Of a DNA stretch of 32,173 nt, positions 17,166-27,313 are shown in pieces. Origin of the DNA: Acidobacteriota bacterium (GTDB lineage: Bacteria; Acidobacteriota; Terriglobia; Versatilivoradales; Versatilivoraceae). The DNA lies in the NCBI GenBank assembly GCA_003224715.1, contig QHZP01000026.1, positions 1-32,173 of the forward strand. The letters are read 5' to 3'. Both the position numbers and the translations under genes were made by a program. The stretch's first letter is position 1. Each line of letters begins with the position of its first letter. Under the pieces are notes generated by a model. That model was not told the DNA's origin. It saw only the letters and a list, made by a program, of their open reading frames with translations, and ran no database searches.

Positions 17166-18019
17166 ATCATCTGTTCAAGATCTGCTTGCTAGCAGTCTGT
17201 CTGGGGATTTACTGGATCCAGTCCGCGATCGATCAAAAGATCGGCCTCTTCTGCTCCACTGAAGAAGTGCTGTACCTTCCCTCAGCAAATGTGATTAAGA
17301 AGCTTTCGTTGGGGCACAATGGCCTATTGGCAGATATCTATTGGATGAGAGCAGTCCAATATTACGGTGGGAAAAGGCTTAAGAATGAAAGGCATTTTGA
17401 TCTGTTGGAACAGCTAATTGAGATTGCCACCACCCTCGATCCCAAGCTACTTCATGCCTATCGTTTCGGTTCCGTTTTCCTAGCCGAGAATGAACCTATA
17501 GGCGCCAACCAACCGGAAGAGGCTATCGCTCTTTTAAGGAAGGGAATTGAACACAATCCAGAAGAATGGCAATTACACAGGGACGTCGGTTTCATTTATT
17601 ATTGGTTTCTTAACGACTACAAGAAGGCTGCAGAGGCATTCTTGGAGGGAAGCAAGAATCCCAGGGCAGCTATTTGGATGAAAACCTTTGCCGCAGAACT
17701 CTTGGCTAAAGGTGGAAGTCGACAAACGGCTAGATTCCTCTGGCAGGAGGTCTACCAAACCTCTGAAAACCAGCAGATGAAGGATAATGCCAGGGAACAT
17801 TTGATGAGGCTCACTGCTGAGGAACAGATCGAAACCTTGCAAGTCCTGATCGAAAAGGTGCAGCCCAGGATTGGACGAAAGATATCCTCCTTGGATGAAT
17901 TGGTGGGTTTAGGATTCTTCAAGAAACGTCCCGTTGACCCTAAGGGGTTCGCGTACATTCTGAATTCGACCACTGGAAAAGTTGGTCTGTCACCAGCCAG
18001 TACCATACGGCGCTATTGA
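17162..18019 (+). CDS. TPR-containing protein with N-terminal membrane anchor
   Basis: Hydrophobic N-terminus MNHLFKICLLAVCLGIYWIQ; LSLGHNGLLADIYWMRAVQYYGGKR; TPR-like helices (AIALLRKGIEHNPEEWQLHRDVGFIYYWFLNDYKKAAEAFLEGS). ATGA overlap with the permease. Confidence 0.75.
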   Translation: MNHLFKICLLAVCLGIYWIQSAIDQKIGLFCSTEEVLYLPSANVIKKLSLGHNGLLADIYWMRAVQYYGGKRLKNERHFDLLEQLIEIATTLDPKLLHAYRFGSVFLAENEPIGANQPEEAIALLRKGIEHNPEEWQLHRDVGFIYYWFLNDYKKAAEAFLEGSKNPRAAIWMKTFAAELLAKGGSRQTARFLWQEVYQTSENQQMKDNAREHLMRLTAEEQIETLQVLIEKVQPRIGRKISSLDELVGLGFFKKRPVDPKGFAYILNSTTGKVGLSPASTIRRY

Positions 18020-18082
18020 GCCCTGCCTGCCCTTACTGTGAACGCTTACCTCATATGGGCAAATGTCGTGGCCACCTCATGC

Positions 18083-19783
18083 CTATTGCAGAACGCCATC
18101 TCGAATCTCGTACACATAGTAAGCGTGTCCCACAATCGTCTTAGGAGGCGTGTGGCTGATCCAGTTCTCCGGCCCACTACCATAAAGTGAATTCATGATT
18201 GCTCTGGCCCGGGCAACGCAGTGGGCACTCATGAATATCGTCCCTTTCGGTGGAGGAGATAGGATAGAGAAATCGTCAAAGCGGCGACCGGTAATTCCGT
18301 AATATTTTGGAATTCCGCTACCAAAGTAACAAAGTCGATAATCTTTGGCTGGATTTTTCTGAAGATAGTTCCTCAGTTGAATAAGGCCTTGCCCCCAATC
18401 CACGTTGGAATCATCGAGCCATTCCGGTCCCTTGCGAGAACCGCCGGCTATTTGGTTGAAGTAAGACAAATGGTCCGGATATATGGCCACAAACTCAATT
18501 AAATACCATCCCAATAGAATGGCCACGACAGCTCTCATGCCGCGCCTTGCAGCAACGAACCTCGTGGCAACTCGAGCAGTGAATATGAAAATGAATGGGA
18601 AACATGGGATCAAATATCTCACTCCCAGGTTGTCAGCACCCAGTGAATAGCCAATGAAGAAGCTAATGGCAGGAACTACCAAAAAAGCCTCATCGAGCCA
18701 GAACGCACGAGTGCCACGGAAGAACAGGAGTATAGCGGCAGCTAGGAGAAGAAGAGAAGGTATTGGCGTCTTTACAAGCCATGCTATTAAGAAGTATGTT
18801 CTCCAACCGCCCGGCTTCAGCTCGCCCATAAGGTAATAGAGAAAGTTAGGATCATGGTCCCGGTTCACCGCCTTCAAACCTTTGAGGTAAATGAGGGGAT
18901 CGGTGGGGAAAACGTAAAGGAGCCAGAGAACCGGCAGTGCTAGTGACATCATCAAACCAGTCGCAGCTAAGGCGGAAATCATTCGTTTAGAGCGACTCCG
19001 TTCTCTTAGAAGGTTGGTGAGCTTTACCGTTCTTTCTGTTGAAACCAAACCCCTATTAATCACCGTGTTGCCGATCGCGTCGGAACCTTGTTTCCAAGCA
19101 GCCACAATTACCAAAACAACCATCATTGGAATAAGCATTACTGCGGAAAACTTGGCTCCCAAGGCGAGCCCCAGAGAGAGACCTGACAGGACAAGTCCCT
19201 TTGGAGAAGGATTCTCCAAGTATCGCCGCAGAAGAAATAGGAAAAGTGTGGCGAAGAAGGCGAAGCCGACGTCGGTCGCCACCAGTTGGGCATGGGCGGT
19301 AATGGTCGGGTCAAAGGAGTAAAGGAAAAGCGCTAAAAGGCTTGCACGTTGGCCCCAGAGCCGCCCGCTCCAGACACTCACCAGGATGGCCAAACTGAGA
19401 GATAGAAGAAGTGCTGGGACCCTTCCCCAGAACAAAATTCTGTCCGCATCGTGATCTCGATAAAGAAAGTCCCTTCCATAATTCCATTCATAAGCTGGAT
19501 CCGTATTGATTCCCCGTAGGCTCTTCCGGTCCACTAACAGCTTGAGATCCAAGAAAAGGAGGGGGAAGGCACAGATCTCTTTGATTAAAGGCGGGTGCTT
19601 CTGATTCAGTTTGATGATGCCTGTAGCAAGGTAGGTGTATCCCGCAGGCAGGTGAGCTACTTCATCATAGGTAGCTGACTTGTCTTTCATTATCAGGACA
19701 GGCACCAGGAATGTCGACACAAGGAGGACGCCCCGGACAGCCCAGCCAATACTGGACAGGCCAGAAGATTCGGAATTGATCAT
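18083..19783 (-). CDS. PMT/ArnT-like (GT39/GT83-type) multi-TM glycosyltransferase
   Basis: Multi-TM; KSATYDEVAHLPAGYTYLATGIIKLNQKHPPLIKEICAFPLL with acidic first-loop motif; GAKFSAVMLIPMMVVL; ADNLGVRYLIPCFPFIFIF; DDSNVDWGQGLIQLRNYL. Confidence 0.82.
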   Translation of the reverse strand: MINSESSGLSSIGWAVRGVLLVSTFLVPVLIMKDKSATYDEVAHLPAGYTYLATGIIKLNQKHPPLIKEICAFPLLFLDLKLLVDRKSLRGINTDPAYEWNYGRDFLYRDHDADRILFWGRVPALLLSLSLAILVSVWSGRLWGQRASLLALFLYSFDPTITAHAQLVATDVGFAFFATLFLFLLRRYLENPSPKGLVLSGLSLGLALGAKFSAVMLIPMMVVLVIVAAWKQGSDAIGNTVINRGLVSTERTVKLTNLLRERSRSKRMISALAATGLMMSLALPVLWLLYVFPTDPLIYLKGLKAVNRDHDPNFLYYLMGELKPGGWRTYFLIAWLVKTPIPSLLLLAAAILLFFRGTRAFWLDEAFLVVPAISFFIGYSLGADNLGVRYLIPCFPFIFIFTARVATRFVAARRGMRAVVAILLGWYLIEFVAIYPDHLSYFNQIAGGSRKGPEWLDDSNVDWGQGLIQLRNYLQKNPAKDYRLCYFGSGIPKYYGITGRRFDDFSILSPPPKGTIFMSAHCVARARAIMNSLYGSGPENWISHTPPKTIVGHAYYVYEIRDGVLQ

Positions 19784-21376
19784 CTAGGGGGACCTCTGCG
19801 CAAAAGTGCGGCTGAACAACAAGCAGGCAATCCAGGCTAAACCTGTAAACGAGCTTATGTAGAGGCCGTAACTAAAAGTTCTTGGGGCATAACTGAAAAT
19901 GATCTTATGATTCCCCGCAGACAACTCCACTCCGCGAAAAGCTCCTTGGAAACAACTAATTTCAGCCAGCTGTCCGTCCACGGATGCGCGCCAGCCAGGG
20001 TAATAACTGTCGAGCAGAACCAAGAAACTATTCCGATCTGCTCTGGTTTCAATCTCAACCAGGTTCGGCGAATAACTGGAGATTTCAATTTCGGAGCCCA
20101 CAATTTTTTGATCATCAGGAACATGAATCAGTTCATGGTTTCTACCCTCTGTTGGAGCCAACGGCTCTCTAATGTTTGGCCGATCTGCAAATCTCTTTTG
20201 CCCTACTTGATTGGAATACATCAGATAGGCTCGGGGTAATCTATTCGCTAAGCGATAAATGCGAAGGGGCTGATTACTGTTCACCTGGAACAGAGCCTCC
20301 AGGGAAAGAAGCGAACTGCTGACTTCCTTCGCGGAAAGGATAAAACCGACGTTCAGCCCGGCTAAAATCCTCAGCCTATCATCCAAGGTTTGGGCCATTG
20401 CCAGTTCCTGTCTTACCTTCTGACTGGAGAATGTTTCCAGCCTGTCAATGGGATCAAAAACAGAATACTGAATGTGATCTTTGGCGGCTAAAAACTGGAA
20501 TAACGTTAACTTTCGATAAAGGGCTATCCACACTACTGAATCCGTTTGGCCCAAGATCGCACTGTTTCTATCTATCTGTCCTTGCTCAAGAGCATAAATC
20601 CGGCTTAGTCCTTCTCTTTGCGTCTTGCTATTGATGAACAAGGCGGCAGGAGCTGGTTCATAAAGATCCGCCTGAATTAAGGGATTGATCCAAAAATTAT
20701 TGATAAAGAGATCAAACAGAATCAGGCTGACAACAGCCCCCCGAACGATATTCAACCTGATCCGCTTCCAACGAATCAACAACACAAAGAGCAGGAAGGC
20801 TCCCAAGTGGATTTGAATGTTTCTTAGGGATCCGGAGATGATGGACCGGCTAATATTCAGTGTCTGGCCTTGGTAGTGAAAAGAAAGATGATTGGCTTCG
20901 CCCACTCCCGCATTCATCTTGCTTAGAGCTCTCTCGGAAGACAGAGCTGTCGAAAGCAAAAAAAGTGCTGCGACCGAGAACAGAAACAGAACAATCCCCC
21001 AGTAAGTTGTTCTAGATTTGAAACAATACTGATCTCTTAGTTCTTCAATCCTGTCCAAGCCTAAGCCAGCTAATAATGCAAAACAGAAGTTGGCTACAAA
21101 CATGAATTTTACGGGATAGCGTCCATATCGAAAGATCGGACAATATCGGAACAGCCAGGAATAAAACGGGCTGTATTTTCCCAGTGCCAGCAATATTGCG
21201 AGGACGCAGACGCCTAAAAGCAAGTTCACCATCCAGCGTTTCTTTGAAAAAAGTCCTCCCCAGAGCCCTAGCAGCAAAGGAAAGAAGCCGAGGTATCCCG
21301 ACAGCAGATAGGGTTCGCGATTGTCAAAAAAGAGATTTCCCCAGGGTGGGGGTTGCCAACCGAAAATACTCGCCAA
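19784..21376 (-). CDS. YfhO-family membrane protein, C-terminal part (downstream of an apparent frameshift)
   Basis: WGNLFFDNREPYLLSGYLGFFPLLLGLWGGLF; C-terminal SFLVLLDSYYPGWRASVDGQLAEISCFQGAFRGVELSAGNHKIIFSYAP is characteristic of YfhO-like proteins. The only nearby start is TTG at 21376. Confidence 0.75.
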   Translation of the reverse strand: MASIFGWQPPPWGNLFFDNREPYLLSGYLGFFPLLLGLWGGLFSKKRWMVNLLLGVCVLAILLALGKYSPFYSWLFRYCPIFRYGRYPVKFMFVANFCFALLAGLGLDRIEELRDQYCFKSRTTYWGIVLFLFSVAALFLLSTALSSERALSKMNAGVGEANHLSFHYQGQTLNISRSIISGSLRNIQIHLGAFLLFVLLIRWKRIRLNIVRGAVVSLILFDLFINNFWINPLIQADLYEPAPAALFINSKTQREGLSRIYALEQGQIDRNSAILGQTDSVVWIALYRKLTLFQFLAAKDHIQYSVFDPIDRLETFSSQKVRQELAMAQTLDDRLRILAGLNVGFILSAKEVSSSLLSLEALFQVNSNQPLRIYRLANRLPRAYLMYSNQVGQKRFADRPNIREPLAPTEGRNHELIHVPDDQKIVGSEIEISSYSPNLVEIETRADRNSFLVLLDSYYPGWRASVDGQLAEISCFQGAFRGVELSAGNHKIIFSYAPRTFSYGLYISSFTGLAWIACLLFSRTFAQRSP

Positions 21377-22301
21377 AGAGTCTCGGGAAAATCACCTGTA
21401 AGAGACACACCGGATGAAAGGACCAGAAGGATACGACATCGAACCCCATACCTCCCTTCCGGCCCGAATGTTGCATCAGTTCCAGAGCCGGAAAAATCTG
21501 AACACTGGCCAAAAGCAAACCTGAGACCACAATGGTTAAAACCAAAGTAGCTGCCTTAGCCAATGAGCACTTTGGCGGTGGAGAGAAGAACACAATCGCA
21601 CCCAAGAATGGAATCAAGAATAACGCGACTGCGATTGAGGAGAGCGGTTCGAGCAGAAGGAAAAAGATTCCAAAAAGAAAACTGGCGCAAGCGGCTCTGA
21701 ATAACGAGAAACTTCGCAAAGTTTTAATCAAGCCCAAGGCCAGTACAGGGAGAAATGCAACCACCGGGAGAATATTAAACAAATTGACGAAGGATAGCGT
21801 GATGCCACTGAAATTGTAAATTCCAGCAGACAAGAAAGCTGAGTGACGTGATAAACCCAAGGTGCGCCCCAAACAAAAGGACGCAATTCCGGCCAGCAGA
21901 CAATGAAGGACAAAATGAAGATCGAAAGCAATCTGAAAGGGTAACAGCTGAAACAGAATCTGGGTCGGGTAAAGAGCCATTGTGTTGGGATTGGCAAGCA
22001 AGGGCTGACCTAATTGAATGTAGGGATTCCAGAGAGGCCACTGCCACTGGGTGAAAGCTTCCGTCACGAGTCTCTTTAAGGGGTAATGGAAAAATGAGAC
22101 ATCTCTGACGAAGAAAGTCTTGTCAGTAAACAGAGCATCGCCAAAAAAAATCAAATTTAGGAGGACAAGCACAGTGATCCAGGGAGCATCGTTCTGTGCA
22201 ATTGAACGGAGGTGATGGACAAGGCGTTGAGCCGCAGTAACGTCCACGCTATTAGACGCAGGCTTCAGCTGAAATGCCTGCGCTCTAAAGTCAGAAACCA
22301 T
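21324..22301 (-). CDS. YfhO-family membrane protein, N-terminal part (truncated by an apparent frameshift)
   Basis: FFGDALFTDKTFFVRDVSFFHYPLKRLVTEAFTQWQWPLWNPYIQLGQPLLANPNTMALYPTQILFQLLP is typical of the YfhO N-terminus. The ORF ends in ...RLFGEYFRLATPTLGKSLF* just where the family sequence should continue. Confidence 0.75.
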   Translation of the reverse strand: MVSDFRAQAFQLKPASNSVDVTAAQRLVHHLRSIAQNDAPWITVLVLLNLIFFGDALFTDKTFFVRDVSFFHYPLKRLVTEAFTQWQWPLWNPYIQLGQPLLANPNTMALYPTQILFQLLPFQIAFDLHFVLHCLLAGIASFCLGRTLGLSRHSAFLSAGIYNFSGITLSFVNLFNILPVVAFLPVLALGLIKTLRSFSLFRAACASFLFGIFFLLLEPLSSIAVALFLIPFLGAIVFFSPPPKCSLAKAATLVLTIVVSGLLLASVQIFPALELMQHSGRKGGMGFDVVSFWSFHPVCLLQVIFPRLFGEYFRLATPTLGKSLF

Positions 22302-22481
22302 GCTTTCTAGATCGACACTCAGGGGAAGCTGGGTTTACGTTGGTGTCAGCAAAAAAACTGCTCGGAAGTGGATTAGGTTGCAGGTCAAGCTACTCCAATA
22401 ACATTCAAGCCAAGGGCACACCGATGCATTTAGGAGGCCAAGATAACCTCAAGTCATGGGGAGTCCTGATGCTGGTAGCCT

Positions 22482-23552
22482 TTAGCCGCGAGTCGATTTT
22501 GATTTGGAAACCTCCGGAGACGCAGCTGGGACACCCTCGGCCAAAGTCGAAAGCGGAATATTCAGAGCTTTTCTCAACTCTTCCTCCACGCGCATGCGAA
22601 TGTCCAAATTATCCAATAGAAACTGCCTGGCATTCTCTCTTCCCTGTCCCATTCTTTCTCCTTTATAGGAGAACCAAGCGCCGCTCTTCTCGACGACTCC
22701 CTTTTCGACGCCCAGGTCGATGAGATCACCTTCCTTGGAAATTCCCGACCCGTACAAGATGTCGAACTCAGCTTCCCGAAAGGGCGCAGCCACTTTGTTC
22801 TTTACGACTTTGACTTTGGTGCGACTGCCGGTTACTTCGTCGCCGTCTTTGATCGAAGCCACGCGTCGTACGTCGACACGAACCGATGCATAAAACTTAA
22901 GTGCCCGCCCACCCGTGGTAGTTTCTGGGTTGCCGAACATCACCCCGATTTTCTCTCGGATTTGGTTGATAAAAATCATGCAGGTCTTGGACTTCGAAAC
23001 AATCCCCGTGAGTTTACGAAGCGCTTGTGACATGAGGCGGGCTTGCAAGCCCATATGAGAGTCCCCCATTTCACCCTCCAGCTCCGCCCTCGGAACCAAC
23101 GCAGCGACAGAGTCAACAACACAAACATCCAGGGCGCCACTGCGCACCAGCATTTCGGCAATTTCCAAAGCTTGCTCTCCGTTGTCAGGTTGAGATACCA
23201 AGAGATTGTCTACATCCACACCCAACTTACGCGCGTAAGCGGAGTCCAGAGCATGCTCTGCATCAATGAATGCGGCCATCCCGCCCCCCCTTTGGGCTTC
23301 AGCGATGACATGGAGGGCCAGCGTCGTTTTACCGCTAGACTCGGGCCCAAAGATTTCCACGACTCTACCGCGCGGCATTCCACCAACTCCTAACGCAGCA
23401 TCCAGCGATAGGGAGCCCGTAGGGATAATTCCCCCGTTCGTTACAGCTTCCCGACTCCCCAGCCGCATAATCGACCCTTTTCCAAACTGCTTTTCAATTT
23501 GCGACAATGCCAAATCAAGAGCCCTTCCCCGCTCTGATCTTTCGTCAGCCAT
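22482..23552 (-). CDS. recA: Recombinase RecA
   Basis: [95 protein letters not shown]. Confidence 0.98.
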   Translation of the reverse strand: MADERSERGRALDLALSQIEKQFGKGSIMRLGSREAVTNGGIIPTGSLSLDAALGVGGMPRGRVVEIFGPESSGKTTLALHVIAEAQRGGGMAAFIDAEHALDSAYARKLGVDVDNLLVSQPDNGEQALEIAEMLVRSGALDVCVVDSVAALVPRAELEGEMGDSHMGLQARLMSQALRKLTGIVSKSKTCMIFINQIREKIGVMFGNPETTTGGRALKFYASVRVDVRRVASIKDGDEVTGSRTKVKVVKNKVAAPFREAEFDILYGSGISKEGDLIDLGVEKGVVEKSGAWFSYKGERMGQGRENARQFLLDNLDIRMRVEEELRKALNIPLSTLAEGVPAASPEVSKSKSTRG

Positions 23553-23672
23553 ACAACCCCCTCTAACAAATGTTAAATAGGTGTAACCGGCAAACCACCT
23601 TGAGCCGGCACCGTGGGCTTAGCACACTGCTACACCCTGGCCTTGCAAAAATGAAGTCTTCAAAAATCGCAA

Positions 23673-24908
23673 TTATTTGTTCTTGACACCCTCTCCCCTG
23701 GGTCTTACTGGCATTTCGGGACGCTTAAAGTTGAGATGAAGCTCGTCTTTGACCAGAATCTCCATACTCTCATCGTTGACGATGGGACTAAGTCCCATAT
23801 CAGGTCTTGCGCTTGAGTTCATGGAATTCTTCAGGAACATTTCCAGGGCGTTCCGATAACGCAGTTCCTTCGGATTGAGATGCAACGCCGTTTGGAAACA
23901 TTCCTTGGCCTTCTTTTTCCAATTCTGTTCCAGGAATGCCAGGCCCAACTGGAAAAAAGCCTCATCGCAGTAAGGGTCCATTTCAATGGCCTTCTTCATG
24001 TGCCTGATGGCATGGCGGACCTTTCCCTGCTTAGAATAGATAGATCCTACCAGCAGGTACATCTGTGGCGAGGGTTTCAAATTGAGGGCGTGTGAAAAAT
24101 GGCCCAAGGCCCTCGAATCTTCACCCAGAGAGGCTAGCACCGAACCTAGGAAAACATGGGCTGCTAACGAGCCATGACAAATGTCCACTGCATTGGAAAG
24201 GAATTCCTTGGCCCTGGGCAGGTTACCTTCGCGCCGGGCTAACAATCCAGTAAGAAGGTTGGCTTCGAAATGATGCGGGTTGTTCCGGAGAACACGCCGC
24301 AGGCACTTACCAGCATCCGGGAAGTTTTCAAATTCATAATAGATCTTACTCAGAAAGATTCCAATCTCGCAGTTTTGTGGGTCAGCCGCATAGGCTCTTT
24401 CCAGTGTTTTCAACCCACGTCGATAGTTTTTTTTGATGAAGAGCTGGTTACTTTCCTCGATCAGTCTGGAGAAATGATTTTTATCTTTGCCGCGAAAGGC
24501 ATTCAGGAATGTCTTCTTACAGGACTCAAGTTTTTCACGTTCCTCGCTTTCCAAAAGACGCTGCGTCACCCGCTTGTGCCAGTCGCGTTCTAAATCGCGC
24601 TTCCCGACAATCTCAACCCTTTTCAAAGCGTCGGCGATGGATTCAATCATTGTGTGGTCATAGAAGCTTTCCGTAGAAAGTTGCTGCACCAGGTCGTGAA
24701 TTTCGTTGAGTCGTTCATCCAGTTTTCCCAAGGCATATTCTAAAGCGCTGATCCTTTCTAGAAAATGTTCCTCCAAAATGGGCAGAGCGACACTCTGGCG
24801 ATACGTCGCAGAAATAATCATCAGTTTGGTCCCACATTTATGACAGCTTTCTTCGCCAACCGGATTAGTCGTCCCGCATTTCTGACAAAGAATCATTGGA
24901 AATGTCAT
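23673..24908 (-). CDS. Zinc-ribbon and TPR domain protein
   Basis: N-terminal CQKCGTTNPVGEESCHKCGTKL (double CxxC), coiled-coil-like middle, C-terminal TPR array ending AIEMDPYCDEAFFQLGLAFLEQNWKKKAKECFQTALHLNPKE. Confidence 0.82.
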   Translation of the reverse strand: MTFPMILCQKCGTTNPVGEESCHKCGTKLMIISATYRQSVALPILEEHFLERISALEYALGKLDERLNEIHDLVQQLSTESFYDHTMIESIADALKRVEIVGKRDLERDWHKRVTQRLLESEEREKLESCKKTFLNAFRGKDKNHFSRLIEESNQLFIKKNYRRGLKTLERAYAADPQNCEIGIFLSKIYYEFENFPDAGKCLRRVLRNNPHHFEANLLTGLLARREGNLPRAKEFLSNAVDICHGSLAAHVFLGSVLASLGEDSRALGHFSHALNLKPSPQMYLLVGSIYSKQGKVRHAIRHMKKAIEMDPYCDEAFFQLGLAFLEQNWKKKAKECFQTALHLNPKELRYRNALEMFLKNSMNSSARPDMGLSPIVNDESMEILVKDELHLNFKRPEMPVRPRGEGVKNK

Positions 24909-24911
24909 CCC

Positions 24912-25772
24912 CTATTGAGAGTATTGGTAAAAGCCTTGTCCGCTCTTTCGGCCGAGACATCCTGCTGCCACCATTTTCTTGAGAAGGGGGCAGGGACGGT
25001 ATTTACTATCGTTGAAACCGGTGTAGAGAGTTTCCATGATATCCAAACAAACATCAAGTCCAATCAGATCCGCCAGGCTCAGAGGCCCCATGGGATGGTT
25101 CATGCCGAGCTTCATCACAGAGTCTACGGCCTCCACCGTGCCTACTCCTTCGAAGACGCAGAAGATGGCCTCATTGATCATTGGCATCAATACCCGGTTA
25201 GAGACGAATCCAGGGGAGTCATTTACTACGACAGCCACTTTATCTAAGTCTCTCAACAGGTCAATCGCAGTAGCCACAGTATCGCCGGAAGTGTGCACCC
25301 CCCGAATCACTTCCACCAATTTCATCACCGGCACTGGATTCATGAAGTGTATGCCGATAACTCGATCGCCCCGCTGAGTCACGCTGGCTAATTGAGTAAT
25401 CGAAATGGAAGAAGTATTCGATGCCAGAATCGTATGGTCAGAACATGTCTGATCAAGTGAGACAAAAACCTCCTTCTTGGATTCAAAATTCTCACTCACT
25501 GCTTCAATTATCAGGTCAGAATTGGCAAGAGCGTTAATATCTGAGAATGTCTGAATATTTCTTAGTGTTTGCTCCCTCTGTTCTGCATTAATTCGATTCT
25601 TGTCTAAATCACTTCGCAGGTTTTTGCCTACGGTACTGAGCGCCTTTTCCAATTGGCCAGCCGCCAAATCGCAAAGTGAAACTGTATAACCTCGCTGCGC
25701 AAAAACCTGAGCGATCCCGCTCCCCATGGTTCCAGCGCCGACAATGCCGATGTGATGGAACACTGGATGCAT
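24912..25772 (-). CDS. hbd: 3-hydroxybutyryl-CoA dehydrogenase
   Basis: IGIVGAGTMGSGIAQVFAQRGYTV (Rossmann), ASNTSSISITQLASVTQRGDRVIGIHFMNPVPVMKLVEVIRG, NDSPGFVSNRVLMPMINEA, GMNHPMGPLSLADLIGLD. Confidence 0.95.
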   Translation of the reverse strand: MHPVFHHIGIVGAGTMGSGIAQVFAQRGYTVSLCDLAAGQLEKALSTVGKNLRSDLDKNRINAEQREQTLRNIQTFSDINALANSDLIIEAVSENFESKKEVFVSLDQTCSDHTILASNTSSISITQLASVTQRGDRVIGIHFMNPVPVMKLVEVIRGVHTSGDTVATAIDLLRDLDKVAVVVNDSPGFVSNRVLMPMINEAIFCVFEGVGTVEAVDSVMKLGMNHPMGPLSLADLIGLDVCLDIMETLYTGFNDSKYRPCPLLKKMVAAGCLGRKSGQGFYQYSQ

Positions 25773-25971
25773 AGATTAGATGACATTCTAATATATCGTT
25801 AATTATTTGGAAAGAAGAAAGCCTGATCGTTTTAGGCAGTAAACAGGGGACAATAGACCCTGCACGATCAAAGGCAGGGGCCGTGTAGTGAAAAAAATCG
25901 CAGAACCCGAAACTTGGACCTTTGGCCCGCCATCTTTACTGACTGCCTTCCGGTTACCGCCGACTATTCTC

Positions 25972-27105
25972 TCATCGCTCCACTGCCATTGCCACAGCGT
26001 TCCCACCACCAAGGCACAATGTGGCAATTCCTTTCTTCACATCGCGGCGGATCATTTCATGTAATAACGTCACCAGAATGCGCGCACCGGTGCAGCCGAT
26101 AGGATGTCCTAGAGCGACTGCTCCACCATTGACATTCACCTTATTTGGATCCAAACCCAACTGGTCAATGACAGCGATAGCTTGAACCGAAAAGGCTTCG
26201 TTTACTTCATAGAGATCGACTTCATCCTTTGACCATCCTGTCTTCCTCCAAAGCTTTTCCACCGCGCTTACAGGAGCCATCATTACATCTGGCCGCAGTT
26301 TGAGACTTCGAGATCTTTGCTCTGAAGCGACGAGTAGTGCGGCAGCTCCATCGTTGGTGCCGGGGGCATTGCCGGCAGTGATCGTGCCATCCTTCTGGAA
26401 TACCGGTTTCAAAGAGCTTAATTTCTCCAGATTAGTGTCTTCCCGCAGGGATTCATCAATCTCAAAGAACGTGGGCGATCCCTTCTTTTGGGGGATGGGC
26501 ACCGGCACAAGCTGGCTGCGGAATCGCCCTTCCTTGATGGCCGCAATGGTTTTGCGATGACTGTTCAACGCATATTCATCTTGTTGTTGACGGCTGATGC
26601 GGTATTTCTCTGCTACGATTTCACCGGTATGACCCATGTGAAAGTCTTCGAAAGCATCCCAGAGGCCATCTTGAATCATGGAATCGATTACCTTAGCGTG
26701 ACCTAACCGCAATCCTTCCCGGACTTGAGGTAACAGGTAGGGAGCGTTGGACATGGATTCCATCCCCCCCGCAATGATCAACTCTGCTTCCCCCAATTGA
26801 ATGCCGTGTGCAGCCAGACCTACCGCCTTTAGGCCTGATCCACATACCTTGTTAATGGTAAGAGCTGCAACCTGAGAGGAAAGACCAGCTCGCAATCCCG
26901 CCTGTCGTGCAGGGTTCTGGCCCAGACCCGCCGAGACTACATTTCCCATGATGATCTCCTCTATCTGATCCACTGGAACAGAAGTCTTATCCAAGAGCGC
27001 CTTCACCACGAAAACGCCAAGATCTACCGCCGTAAAGGGCTTCAAGGCCCCCATGAATTTTCCGACGGGCGTTCTTAAGGCTTGCAAGATAACGGCCTGA
27101 TTCAT
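25972..27105 (-). CDS. Acetyl-CoA acetyltransferase (thiolase)
   Basis: [23 protein letters not shown] (active-site Cys), [67 protein letters not shown] upstream. Confidence 0.96.
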   Translation of the reverse strand: MNQAVILQALRTPVGKFMGALKPFTAVDLGVFVVKALLDKTSVPVDQIEEIIMGNVVSAGLGQNPARQAGLRAGLSSQVAALTINKVCGSGLKAVGLAAHGIQLGEAELIIAGGMESMSNAPYLLPQVREGLRLGHAKVIDSMIQDGLWDAFEDFHMGHTGEIVAEKYRISRQQQDEYALNSHRKTIAAIKEGRFRSQLVPVPIPQKKGSPTFFEIDESLREDTNLEKLSSLKPVFQKDGTITAGNAPGTNDGAAALLVASEQRSRSLKLRPDVMMAPVSAVEKLWRKTGWSKDEVDLYEVNEAFSVQAIAVIDQLGLDPNKVNVNGGAVALGHPIGCTGARILVTLLHEMIRRDVKKGIATLCLGGGNAVAMAVER

Positions 27106-27251
27106 AAAACCACCTCCGTGCTTTAATATGACATCATAGACCAGAATTCACAAGGCATTGCCCAGGGAGACAATGCGAGCCATGTTAATAGCAGGATCCA
27201 TTCGAATGTAAGCAAACTTACGCCTCCAAACATAATCTAAGTAGAAGAATG

Positions 27252-27281
27252 TTTACATAAGTCAAAAGCATCCACTATAAT
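27252..27281 (+). promoter_or_regulatory. Candidate sigma70-type promoter for the VWFA gene
   Basis: TTTACA - 18 nt - TATAAT, located 33 nt upstream of the ATG at 27314. Confidence 0.5.
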
Positions 27282-27313
27282 TTTTTATGCATTGAGGATC
27301 TGAAATCAGAAAA

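Noticed and set aside
19907-21819. Antisense + strand ORFs (110, 62, 78, 77, 65, 95 aa) overlapping the YfhO-like gene
   Set aside because: Low-complexity or composition-driven translations with no recognisable domains, opposite a well-supported coding frame.
23553-23672. LexA/SOS box upstream of recA
   Set aside because: No clear palindromic CTG-N10-CAG or GTTC-type repeat seen; only a weak CCGGC/GCCGG pair.
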